From Adineta vaga (lineage: Eukaryota; Rotifera), in assembly GCA_021613535.1 (NCBI GenBank), contig CP075496.1, forward strand, positions 11,594,001 through 11,658,000: 64,000 nt of DNA, read 5' to 3'. Below the pieces are notes generated by a model. The model had not been told where the DNA came from. It was given only the letters and a program-made list of their open reading frames with translations, and made no database searches. This document shows positions 1 through 11,012 of the stretch, piece by piece; position 1 is the stretch's first letter; every line of letters begins with the position of its first letter. The translations under genes were made by a program, and so were the position numbers.

Positions 1-993
1 GAATATAATTACGTTCTAATAGACGATCATATTGACCAGATTTAAGAATAATTAACGAATTAAATGTAACAATAGTTAGAAAAGGAATGATAAATGTTAG
101 AAAAAAATCGATTATATTCATTTGACGAGTAAAACGAAGCCAAGGACGTAAAGTAACACAACGTTTTTCATAGGATGGTACTGTTATTCGTTCGGAATTC
201 GCTGTTTCAATACCTGATGTCCATAAAGCAGGAGAATAGAGAAATAACGCGAGAAATGTAAGTAATACAACAGCATAACGTGTCCGCGTTGCAGAATTAT
301 ATTGAGATCGTTTTAAAGGATAAGCAACAACAACATAACGTTCGGTAGTAAATGCAACGGTAAACCTAAAACGAAAAGGTTTTATTTCTAAAACTATTCT
401 CATTTCTATTTGTAAAACTCTCTGATTCTTTTTAAATTTTAATACGTTAATAATAAAGTTTAAGAATATCATACACGTTCGATACACGATTATTATACAT
501 AATATTTATGAAATAATTAGATATTCTTTAGAATTTTCAAACAATGTACTTACCATACGGATAATGAACTGAAAACTGTTGTTAAATATACTGTTATTTG
601 ACAAATTCCACTATTATGAAAGATAAAAACATGAATATTTTCAAGCCAAATCAATCCCAAACAAATCAAATATCCATTATCCGATATCGATAAAGCTGTT
701 AGATATAAACTACAACTCAAACGTCTAAAATCAAAGAATCTTTTTCTTCTCAATTTCAAATCATTTTCATTTTATTGTTACCTAAGTTTACTTCGAACAA
801 ATACATAACATGATATTGAATTACCAACAAAACCAAGAATAATAACAATTGCCATATAGATAACACCAAAACGTTTAAGTAAATGTTGAAAATATTTTAC
901 TGAACTAATATTTGAATCTATATTTTGCATTCCTATCGTAACCACAGGTAGAATAGGTGGCTCCACATAAATAGTCGCATTTAATTTTAACAT
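1..993 (-). CDS. Rhodopsin-family GPCR, peptide-receptor type (3' end off window)
   Basis: A seven-transmembrane receptor, partial, running off the left edge. Three exons can be joined: 993-782, 724-554 and 365 to the edge, with introns of 57 and 188 bp and matching phases (both phase 2). The N-terminal tail is about 40 residues with N-glycosylation sequons. TM1 contains the conserved GN (LGFVGNSISCYVF), TM2 is in exon 2, and exon 3 starts at the end of TM3 with the DRY-equivalent TERYVVVAYPLKR. TM4 and TM5 follow, up to the window edge. The ERY box and general layout match invertebrate neuropeptide receptors such as the FMRFamide-receptor-like group; the ligand cannot be told. The ATG at 993 is the first in frame. 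TM6-TM7 lie outside the window. Family assignment is firm, subfamily is inference. Confidence 0.85.
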
Positions 994-1719
994 GTTCTGT
1001 TTTTCTATCTACAAATGAAAAATCAAAATAAATCCGTTGGATTAATATCTTTATCTTTCGGTCTTACAATAGACGCAATTAATATAATTTGGAAATCTAG
1101 ATTGATAAAATTCTGATATCATGCAAAATAAACTAAGTCTTAATTCCAAATTTATCCGCTTATAATAAATAGTGTAGGCGAAGTGGAAATAATTACTAAT
1201 TACTATGAACACGGGATCTCGTTTCATCTTCTGTTTGTTCAGTAAGATACAAAGAAGAGATTTACCTATTCATAGTTATGATGTCACAAAGTTAGGCAGA
1301 AAAAATACACAGTAGGAAAGCAAAACAGCAAGATTCATAAACAAAGAATATATCATTAATTGTTCTCGTTAGTCAATCAGAAGTATACAAGAAAAACTAA
1401 TGAAATACAATGAAATTTCTCTTCAAACAAACCTTCGACTTGTCATCGAACTATTCATTTTCCTTATTTCGAATATTAATCTATATCGAATTATATTCAA
1501 GCTCTTATCAGTCTAGTCTAATATCAAATAAAGCAATCTATTCAACTTGTACTTCTTGTTGAATCAATTATATAAGAATCAAGAACAAAATTCTCAAATA
1601 TCTCTCGCCTACTCTCATTAGACTTGTTCCTTCTCATGATCACAATATTCTCTAGAGCCTTGTTACAAAGAATACGATATTATTTAATCGAGATTTTCTT
1701 TCTTCTCTCTCATTTGCTA

Positions 1720-1745
1720 TCTTTCTCTCTCTCTCTCTCGCTCTC
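1720..1745. repeat. (CT)n simple repeat
   Basis: A short imperfect CT dinucleotide run. The overlapping plus-strand open frame is rich in Ser and Leu because of the repeat and is not a gene. Confidence 0.8.
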
Positions 1746-2299
1746 TTTCTGTTACGCTTATTTTTTTTCTCAAACAAGTTCGTCTACAAACATTATCAGA
1801 CACCTCAGATTGCGAATATGAATAGAGTTTCTAATGAAAAAAGAATCTGGTTGATTATTACGAAGTTAGAAGTACATACACACATACCTACAATGAAAAA
1901 CAAAGAAAATGATATGGTGCATATGTAATTTTTCAAATATTAATTAGTTAATTCATTATTATCATCTAGATATTCAATATCTTTGTTTTATTTATATCAA
2001 TTACATTTAGATATAAGAAAAGATAATAAGAATATTGAACTATTCATTTCTATTACTTCTCTTCTAACATTAAAGATGTACATCTTTAATTATATATACG
2101 CGTATTTTCTTATATCTAATTCGCACTTGTACGAGTAGTTTCATTGTTAAGTAAACAAGGACATAGACAAGCTGAAAGTACTGGATTTAATGAACCTTCA
2201 AAATAATTGCTGACGCGCAAAGACATTATTTATATGAGTGGATTCAATGCTTAGATATGTTCGAATGCATGCAGATTGTGCACCTAACGCATTAGATTA

Positions 2300-2383
2300 C
2301 CTGTCGTTGTCAAAATTTTTTTGTCTATCTGCCTGAGGCGAGATGCGAGATAGATAAACATAATCTAGTGTAGCAATGACAGG
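2300..2383. ncRNA. Imperfect hairpin, pre-miRNA-like (speculative)
   Basis: Outer arms CCTGTCGTTG and CAATGACAGG pair with one mismatch and one G-U. Inner arms GTCTATCT and AGATAGAT pair again around a short terminal loop. The span is 84 nt. Shape and size fit a miRNA precursor, but inverted repeats of this quality also arise by chance or from small transposons, so this is only a candidate. Confidence 0.2.
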
Positions 2384-2585
2384 CACACATATATACAGCA
2401 ACTTCGAACATATGCGCATGCACTTATCATAAAAACGGATAATCGATATTCGACTAGATGTAGTGTTGCCATTTAGTATATCTTTTGAACGACTGTTATG
2501 ACCATGAAAATTGATATTATGAACATGCCTTATTTATGTAGAAAAGATATGACCGACGTCAAGATGATATACAGCAATAGAGAAG

Positions 2586-2743
2586 TATATAAAATAGAAA
2601 TCGTGAAGCTTTTAGTGTCAAATAAGAAAACGTATAGGCACTACTATCATCAGAGAATCAAATCAAGGCCTTGACTAATTGAGACATACACATACATCAT
2701 AGGCTAAGGCCGACGATACTACACACGTCGGCCAGTCTTTTTT
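2586..2743 (+). ncRNA. Possible small Pol III-type RNA unit
   Basis: A TATA-like box TATATAAAAT lies at 2586-2595. About 140 bp downstream a perfect 8-bp G+C-rich stem (GGCCGACG 2708-2715, CGTCGGCC 2726-2733, 10-nt loop) is followed by a run of T from 2738. TATA box, roughly 120-nt body, terminal hairpin and T tract are what a type-3 Pol III gene would look like. There is also a 12-bp palindrome at 2663-2674. No known RNA family was recognised. A chance arrangement in A+T-rich DNA is possible, although G+C-rich perfect stems are rare here. Confidence 0.25.
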
Positions 2744-2870
2744 TCGAAGAAGTTCACTTTCTCTCGTTTCCCTTCTTATTCAACCTTCGCTTGTCGGCTT
2801 TGATTACTCGACAGCTTCAGAAAATGAAACACAGACAACTACTGTAGAATATTATAATCGACAGACAAGT

Positions 2871-2905
2871 ATAAGGTGGAGTAGATACTGTAATCTCCAC
2901 CTTAT
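2871..2905. repeat. Perfect 11-bp inverted repeat
   Basis: Arms ATAAGGTGGAG (2871-2881) and CTCCACCTTAT (2895-2905) flank a 13-nt loop. It has no T tract after it and no adjacent gene. It could be part of a transcript, a protein-binding palindrome, or a mobile-element remnant. Confidence 0.7.
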
Positions 2906-4407
2906 TATAAACGACATCAATCGATACAATTACGATTTCGATTAAATATAATGAGTCTATGTTGTGCATGAGTTGTAAATGAATGTATATTGATTTTCGA
3001 TAAGGAAAATCAGATTACGTTTTCTTTCGAAGGTTCAAGATGTTACTCTTCAATGACGTGTAACTAAAGCGACCTTTGAGATATTAACTAAAGACAGAAA
3101 AGAAGAAAAATTCAATAGTCTAATTAAGTAATACTTTTGAATGGTATAATTTAACTAAGGAAAGGCATCTTATTAGAAATTGGTTGTTTTTTTTCTTATA
3201 AAAACAGTATGAGTTCTTTTTTCATATCAAAATGTACCTTGACTTTTCACATAGAGTTTTCTTTATACAGCCATTGATCGTTATAAGAACTAGTCTGAAA
3301 ATAAATATCAGAAGCTGAGATGAATAATCGATTTGTATAGAAATATATATGAAATAAATGTCGTCAATGAACTTTAATTATAAATCTATTTAAGAGATGA
3401 GAAGAAAAAGAACTCATGGCATGATTAACATGTCAACACCAATCGATTGATTGATCTTATTATGAATATGTTTGTTGCAAAAAGAATATTTCTATCAATT
3501 ATCGGAAAGTGATAATGTATATCTTATATAAACCAACTAACATCATACGTCAAATATTGACATGTACGGAATGTTAACATCAGCAAGGATAAAACTCACT
3601 TGACAAAAACATTACCATTCAATCTTTATTATCTACATGACTGATCCGACATGATGAACTTGAATATAACTAGATAAAATGGGGAGAAAAAAAGTCAATA
3701 TTGAGACGTACTTCGCATTAGATAAAACATGATATTATTCTGGAGAAATCCTTCGATTTAAAATTTTAATTTCATATATAAATATCTATTAGAGATTATA
3801 AAGTACGTCAACATTAATATGCATACAAGAATAGTCAGGATATTAAATGATTTAATATTTTTTAATAAAGATTTCTATGAAAAGAAATAATTACATTATA
3901 TATATCCATAAATTAGAATAAAATGATACTTTTTTATTCAACTCTGCGGACTTATCCAATTCAGATATTCTCTTAATACATTAGTTAAGAAAATAATTGT
4001 TTCACTATTTATAAATAATCTCAAAAATATTTGTTTATAAGAAACTATGAGAATAAAATTCATCAACTCTTTCCCTTACAAAGCAAGAAAATCAAGTAGT
4101 AAACGTCATAGCTCTAATCTTTCTTGTTTCTTCTTTTCTACTCAATCGATAATAAAAGAATTCAGTTTTATTCATAATCAATCGATTGAATCACTATCAA
4201 GTCTATGTTAACTATTATCATTTATTATCTATTACAAAAAAAAAGAAACAAACAACCGAAAGAATAAACAACACATTGAAAGTACATCAGATTCAAATTA
4301 TCTCCATTATGTGATCAGTGTAAAATGAAAGCAGTGAAAGATCTGTACAGAATTATAAAACAACACAGAATGTATGAAAATGTATCAAAAAAGAAAGAAA
4401 GAAAGAT

Positions 4408-7239
4408 TCACAAAGGCACTTCTTCAAAAAGAGAAAATGTTTTTTGTCGATATTCAAGAATAGATTCGAGCACCCAATCGGATGAAACAAAATGTATACC
4501 TAATGAACGACATTGATCATAATTATGGCGTCGTTCAGAAACATATAACATATCACAAAGTACAATAATTTGATGTTTATCAAGTAAACGTTGTGTTACA
4601 CAAGTTATTATTTGTCCACCACATGTTGTTATTAAATCTTCTAAACGTTCATTTGTCATTCGAATATCCGAATTTTCTGTACATTTAATCATAAAGCAAA
4701 TATTTTGAAAAAGTGAATGACGACTTGGAATTAAACGTGAACGACGTGGGCCACCATGCGGGAGAACATCAGTATCATCACCTTCGATTTCATAAGATAT
4801 TTCGTCAATAATTCGATCATATTTAAGACAATCACTTATCCAACGATAAGATACACAGAAACAATGATGAGCAATAGCTTCAATTAATTTCATTGATAAT
4901 GGTGAACGTAAAGCAATTTTTTCATCATTTGTTATTAAATGCGTTGTATGAGAATCGATCGAAGCAACTTGACTAACTTGTGAAGAAAATTTTTCCAAAA
5001 ATTTTTCAACTAATTCCTAGAAAAAAAAGACAAATCAAATTTTAAGAATAGTAATACAGGAACACAAAAGAACATTCTTACTAGTTGATAGCTTTCAAGA
5101 CATGTAACAGCAAAAACAATTGATCGGTTGGAATCATTCTATATAATCGAGGGAATAGGAATTGAATTATTTTAGAAATTTAGAGAAAAAAAAATTCTTA
5201 CACTAAAGAGAATTGGAGCATCATCAGAATCCATTTCAGCTATATTTATTGATATTGGTGTATTTGCAATTCTTGGACGAGATATATCATTAGATGTTGC
5301 ATTTGCATTTAATAAATCATAGTCGTTGTGTGAATTACGTGAAACTGATTCAGATTCATCGGAACTAGGATTTCTTTCATTTGAACTTAATAAAATTTCT
5401 TGATCAGGATGAGCACGTCGTTTATGTTTCTTAAAAGAATAACAAAAAAAGAACGTTAAGTGAACTTATCAAAATAACTTGATAGTTTACATTTATCTTG
5501 TCTTTTTTGACACTTTAAGGATAAGTTTCACTCTCTCTTCTTCATTGATAACACTGATTAACGAACAATCAGTCATTAGCCGTCTGTTTAGTCTACTCTT
5601 GATTTTAGATTCATTTTATTATTTGTTATGTCTACATGAGATAAATTCGACAAGTTGTAACAATTACAAGGTTATAATAACTAGTCAATCTTATTTTGAT
5701 TAGATAATCTGATAAAAAACAGAATTTATCATATATACTAAGTGCAATTTAATGTATTTCTATCGAATAGACTATTCGTCGCAGAAACATATTTTCTAGA
5801 AGAACATTATATAGAATTCGTCTTCTCTTTTACTTATGTTTTTTTTAAAGTATTAATTCAATAATCATCTTGTAAGAAATATTTTCAAGGTCAATAACTC
5901 CAATGAAAAGTGAAACCTTGTTGAAAATTGAACTTATCTTCTTGATCAATATAAAAAAACTTACCTTCAGATAATCGGAGCGAAAGAATTTATTACAAAT
6001 GTTACATTTAATTTTCATTCGTATTTTCGAATCACGATTTGATTTTCCATTTCCTCGTGAACGTAATCTTCCATAATTTGTATTCCATTGTTTAGTGGAA
6101 GGTTGTAATGGATGCGTCTCTTCATCTGAAACAACAACTATGCAAATATAAAATATAGGAAATTTCAATTATTGAAATTTTAGTTTTCTACCTGATTGAT
6201 CACGTGTTGTATCGCTTTGATTATTATCACTTTGATCATCAAAATTCTTTCCTGTATTCTCTTGATTCATTTCTAAAAGTGATTGATCTTGTTCATTGAC
6301 GGATGGTGGTAATTTTCCTTTATGAATATTTCGAATATGTATGAGATAATTGGATCGTTTAGAAAACTCATGTTCACATAATGAACAATATTTTCGTGGA
6401 TCAATTGGTTTTTGTCGATTATTAATCCAAACAGATCGTCCAGATTTTTTTGCGAAAGACATTGATGATTTCATATGTTTAGATTCTACAAATCACAAGA
6501 TATTTAAAAATAAACAACAAGAAGAAGAAATATCATACTTAAACGTTTAATATTTTTTGTAATTTTTGATTTTGTAGGATCAAGTATTTCAATTTCATTA
6601 TTATTATCATCAGAGATTGCTTCATTCTCTTGCACATTGCTATCGTCGTCATGAATATGGATTGTTGAAAGTTGATCTACATATGTAAATATTTGAGAAA
6701 AGATCATTTTTATTCAATGATTATAAATTGATGAAAACCTTTTGTTAGTCGTGGAATACGAATAATTGGTTGCACAATTTTTGTTTGTTTAATAACTGAT
6801 TGTTCAACACGATTCGTACGTCGTTTTAATCTATGAATTTCTTTTTGCATTTGTAATAAAATATTTGTCATTGTCATCATATATTGTCGATTAATTAATT
6901 GTGTATGATGAAAAAGTCGTTCAAAACGAGAACGACGTTTAACAGTCAATTGTGAATGATCATCTAATTAAGCAAAGAAATATGAAAAAAAAACAAATTT
7001 CAACGAAAAAATAATTATTTACTCTTTAAAGTTGATGATAAAATTCCATGTCGATCTCTAACTGAATGTTCAACTGTACTTGTTGATGCAATTGATGATG
7101 GTGATGGTGTCACTTCATATGAATTACTTTCATTCATCGGAATAGATAATCCACTTGTATCAACAGAAATATGTTCATGACATTTCGTACAACAAGTCTT
7201 ACAGGATGAAACTGGTTTTTCAATTGCAATAGATGACAT
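4408..7239 (-). CDS. C2H2 zinc-finger protein with C-terminal tandem BRCT domains (BRCA1/BARD1 type)
   Basis: Eight exons join in frame: 7239-7023, 6963-6739, 6676-6539, 6485-6192, 6137-5965 (or from 6125), 5429-5202, 5138-5082 and 5016-4408, giving roughly 640 residues. The middle holds a C2H2 finger (CSLCEHEFSKRSNYLIHIR, then NIH). A second finger is split by a 535-bp phase-0 intron: CNICNKFFRSDYLK joins KHKRRAH, with 11 rather than 12 residues between the Cys and His pairs. The C-terminal 220 residues are two BRCT repeats. The first has THLITNDEK and the WISDCLK tryptophan; the linker GPRRSR is shared with BRCA1/BARD1; the second has GGQI and SSDWVLESI. Tandem BRCTs of this type bind phosphoserine peptides in DNA-damage signalling. 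No RING finger is visible at the N-terminus (only a CKTCCTKCHEH cluster), so orthology to BRCA1 or BARD1 is uncertain. Confidence 0.8.
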
Positions 7240-7760
7240 TCTTTACTCCGAATAGAGAAAAGAAAATGAAACTATTGTAAACACAGCAAGAAAAGAAAAG
7301 AACAATTTGATTTTAAGATCTAAAATCTAAAATAAATAAATTTTTTATATAAAAAATGATAAAAATAGAAATATCATATAATTCTATGTCAAAGTAAACG
7401 AATAGTTTACTTTTAAATTCAATTATTGTTTTGTCATCTAAAATCAGAAACGAAAAATAAACAAATGATAAAAGAACATTAACATCTAATTCTTCTGAAG
7501 GTCATTTATTACAAAAGATTTTTAAAATAACTTTCCTTCTCTCGTTTTTCTTTCTCTCTCATCAACGTTAAAAATAAGTATTTGTAGAAGAAAAAGTCTT
7601 TCGATATAGATGTATAGTTCTCTTTTCTTTTTTGTAGATGTTTGAAGGGTAGCAAAAAACACATGTAGAACACAAAGAAAAAGAACCAAGACAATGAAAC
7701 AAACGATTTTCTTCAGATGAATTTACATAATCAATGATGATCAAGAAATACAATCGAACA
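7240..7760. other. Intergenic spacer, about 520 bp
   Basis: A+T-rich DNA between the 5' end of the zinc-finger/BRCT gene and the 3' end of the PAM2 gene, both on the minus strand. It should hold the BRCT gene promoter. Overlapping minus frames here are low-complexity Phe/Lys/Glu runs without splice or start context. Confidence 0.6.
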
Positions 7761-8778
7761 TTAAAGTTGCTTTTCTTGTTTATCAGTTTGACTCGATGAT
7801 GGTAAGATATTTAATGATGGTGAAGCCGTTTCATTTGACGAAGGTTTCAACCAGGATGGTTTAAATTCATTTGCATCCGGATTTAATGAACTTTCTTCCA
7901 TCTATGAAAACAAAATGATTAACAATCATCTTTTTAGATCCATCTAAATTATTACTGAAACTTTTGATGCTTCACCACTTTCATCTTCTTGACTCATATA
8001 ATTCCAACACTCTTCCATTTGAGCATACAATTCTTCTTGCTAAAAATCAAAAATATAATATCGATCTATTTCCTAAGAGATTAATTTGGAGAAAAAGAAA
8101 ACTATTCGTTAAATTTTAGCATGAGATATAGTCAATAAAAACAAGCAGATACCTCATTATCAGAGAACTTATCATCCCACATCTAGAATATGAATGTGTC
8201 TTATTCGTTTTTCTTGACCTTCATCCTTCGTCAAATATACCAAGTCATTATAAGTCCAATATTTAGAATACTGAAGAAATAGTACAAAAATAAAAAGAAT
8301 TTTTTTTGTAGTTTACAATGAATTTTTAGTTCTCATTTGACCTACTTCATTTTGATATTTTTTAAATGCATCTTGTACAGCATCAGAAAAGACTGAATCG
8401 TCTTCATCATTGACATTTCGTTGAAAACGATGTTTTGTATCGAATTCATCAGCTAAATTTTCATCCATATGTTCTTGATAAGGATGCATTTGTCGATGGA
8501 AACGATTTCCGTGATTACTAATAGAAAATTGAGTGAAAAAAAACCCGAACATTATCATTCACAAAACTTACGATTGACCTCGGGCATGAAATGATTGAGC
8601 AGACATCGATTGTTGAGAAGAATTTTGTGTATTTCTAGAATGAACGAGCAGTTTAACCTAAGAAAACATGGTTTATCTTTTCATACACTGTCTCATTTGT
8701 TTCATAGTTCAATAATTGATTTGAACGGGTCTGATTAGGATTATTATTATTATTCGATGGTTGTTGTGAAGATGACAT
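7761..8778 (-). CDS. PAM2-motif protein, PAIP2-like PABP regulator
   Basis: Six short exons give about 199 residues: 8778-8689, 8657-8572, 8517-8346, 8182-8153, 8039-7956 and 7901-7761. The last exon carries a textbook PAM2 motif, SSLNPDANEFKPSW, the peptide that binds the MLLE domain of cytoplasmic poly(A)-binding protein. An acidic stretch precedes it (WDDKFSDNE, then QEELYAQMEECWNYMSQEDE). An acidic segment followed by a C-terminal PAM2 is the order in PAIP2, which represses translation by displacing PABP. The N-terminus is Asn/Gln/Ser-rich and disordered. The third intron uses a GTAGGT donor; an alternative exon between 8200 and 8285 is open and cannot be excluded. The protein is longer than vertebrate PAIP2 (about 127 residues). 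The motif is certain, orthology is probable. Confidence 0.7.
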
Positions 8779-10557
8779 CTAAAAATAATCAATATTTAGA
8801 CTAGATATTTATACGATTTGTTTTTCAAAACAGAAATATTCTAGATAATTAGAACTATTTTATCTTTACTCTGAATTTCATGCTTGATTAGTCAGCATAG
8901 CTTAGTATAGGTTACTTGACTGATCGAAAGGACAGAGGAAGAAAGAAAAGAAGAAAAAAAACAACATTCGTATATAGAATAGACATTGAAATCGAAATAT
9001 ATCATCCATTCAGTAGAAGATACAGTTCAAATCAGGTAACAGTGATAGTAGCGTCCAAGGACATATTTATAATGAAGTTTTATTATATCAAATAGACTAA
9101 ATTAAGTTGAAGTAAAACAATTAGTTAAAAAACATTCATCTGAGATTTTATTTAGAAAAAAAGTTTTCTTTCAAATAGATGTCACTGATAATCAACTGAT
9201 GATTATGTTCATAACTCAAAAGTATATTGAACATGATCTTTGATACCCTTTGAATCACGTCTGTCAACTGTTTGTTGTAATAATACTACACCAATAAAGT
9301 AGAACATTTTTCATCTTCTTTTTATCATACCCTAGAATTCAAGTTTCCTTTTATCTTGTGCCAATATTTATTTTTTAGTGACAATGTGATTATACATAAT
9401 TTATTATATCGATGAATGATTGAAAAGAAAAATTCTTTGAATCTATTTGAAATAAAATTAATCTAAGATAACTTTCTATGGACTCGATTGGCGTATTCGA
9501 ACAAAAAATATGATTTCAGTGTTATATCTATCGAACTTTATCAGATTATGTGTTGAAAATATGTACGATAAGAAATGTATTGAAAAAATAATAAAAAAGA
9601 CTTTAAAATTTGCATATTTATATCGTGAATACTCGAATGAGTTCAAAGAAAGAATGCAAAACAACAATAGTTTTCTGTTATTTTTCATTTTATTTTAACC
9701 ATTGATAAATAATTAAGACAACTTTCTAAGAAAGAGCTCCTTTAGAGAATTTACATCAATTATTTGATAACGTATATTTTAAATAAAATGAACAGCTTAT
9801 AGAGCAATTCATCAGAATGCATTACATTTGTGAAGATCTCAGTACGTAATTCACTGTTATAGAAATATATGATACATTTCTGCATATTATCGAAACTTCA
9901 GTGAAACTAATTTTTCAACTTTTTCTACCGAGAGCACAGAAATAAGATACAAATTTGGAAACATTCTATCACAATTGCAATCGTCATGTTTTTTTAAATT
10001 TGATTGAATTTTACTTGTTGATATAGTCATGAGCATAAGGAACAGTGTGAAATTATCAAAATTGTTTAATTAGCATTGATAAAGAAATGCTCGTTTCTTT
10101 TTACGAATAATGTAAATTGTCAAGGACAATGGTGCAATAGAGATAAATTTATACAAAAATTCTTTGTTGTCGTGCCTTTTCAAAACTTGAAATCTTTCAG
10201 AAAAGAAATATATAGAGATCAGTATATATGCGGACGCGTATTTTGTTCAAAAGCGAAAAAAAATATTTTTGAAAATTAAAAGACAAAAAAAAAGTTGCAG
10301 AGAGACAGAGATAAAAAATATGAAAGAAAATCCAGAAAATATGTGGTGTTGGGAAAATTAATGCATATTCATATGACGACGACGACTACTCTTCTCTCTG
10401 GAAAATTTTTTTCTGTAGGTGTGAAAAAAAAAGCGCGCATATACACGTTTACGTGTAACAAAGATTGAATACAACAACAACAACAGCGACGATGATGACG
10501 ATTATATAGTTCGAGATTCGGAAAAGAGTCTTTTTATATTAGTATTTGAAAAAATGA
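8779..10557. other. Gene-free region, about 1.8 kb
   Basis: No supportable exon on either strand. Short open frames around 9476-9698 face each other on opposite strands and are A+T artefacts. The left part should contain the promoter of the PAM2 gene. Confidence 0.6.
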
Positions 10558-10985
10558 TTATGTTGATATTTGTCGTTTAACAAAACGAATGCTCAACAGA
10601 CAGATGGCAAGAAGAATGACGATTTGTTGAAGATTTTGAATGCTTGGACCAGCACCATAAGCTCTTACTTCTTGATCATAAGCATATTCTAGAAAGATAG
10701 ACGAAGAAAATTTCGTATACAAGCCTATTCGAAAAGTCATTTTGTTGATAACTTACTGAAGAATGCAACAAATGGAATAAAGGTAGCCCAAAGACCAATT
10801 AAACCAAGTGCTGAAAGACAACAGAGGCAAGTGATAGCGCCTCCTAAGCCGCCTATTAATCCACCGGCTCCGGCTCCGGCTCTTCCTGCTGAATCTCTGA
10901 AAAAAAAGAAAGATAGAAACATTTATGAGATTCGTCTGTACATATAGGCATACAAAGAGTATGATAAAACTTACCGGTTGAGCAT
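10558..10985 (-). CDS. Small Gly-rich membrane protein, tandem paralogue A
   Basis: Three exons: 10985-10975, 10896-10757 and 10688-10558. Visible protein is about 93 residues. A Gly/Ala-rich stretch leads into a hydrophobic segment with a Cys cluster (ITCLCCLSALGLIGLWATF). After a GAGPSIQNL spacer comes a second hydrophobic segment ending in RFVKRQIST. The frame stays open upstream of the ATG at 10985 to an acceptor near 11012 (encoding DCSPPHSDN), so a further 5' exon may exist. Exon number, the phases of both introns (2, then 1) and protein layout match the gene at 12353-12826, so the two are tandem duplicates. Family and function not recognised. Confidence 0.65.
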
Positions 10986-11012
10986 ATTGTCACTATGCGG
11001 TGGAGAGCAATC

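Larger units (their letters stand above)
994..4407. other. Gene-free region with inverted repeats
   Basis: About 3.4 kb lying upstream of the left GPCR and downstream of the BRCT gene. No convincing coding exon was seen on either strand; the open frames are short and A+T-driven. It holds a (CT)n tract near 1720-1745, a pre-miRNA-like imperfect hairpin (2300-2383), a TATA-like element plus hairpin plus T tract (2586-2743) and a perfect 11-bp stem (2871-2905). Part of it is presumably the GPCR promoter. Confidence 0.6.

Noticed and set aside
8200-8285. Extra exon in the PAM2 gene (YSKYWTYNDLVYL...)
   Set aside because: The frame is open and one acceptor exists, but no donor returns to the next exon in frame; a direct join 8346 to 8182 fits better. 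Kept only as an alternative.
9476-9698. Facing open frames on opposite strands
   Set aside because: Short, mutually antisense and A+T-biased; neither has coding-like composition.
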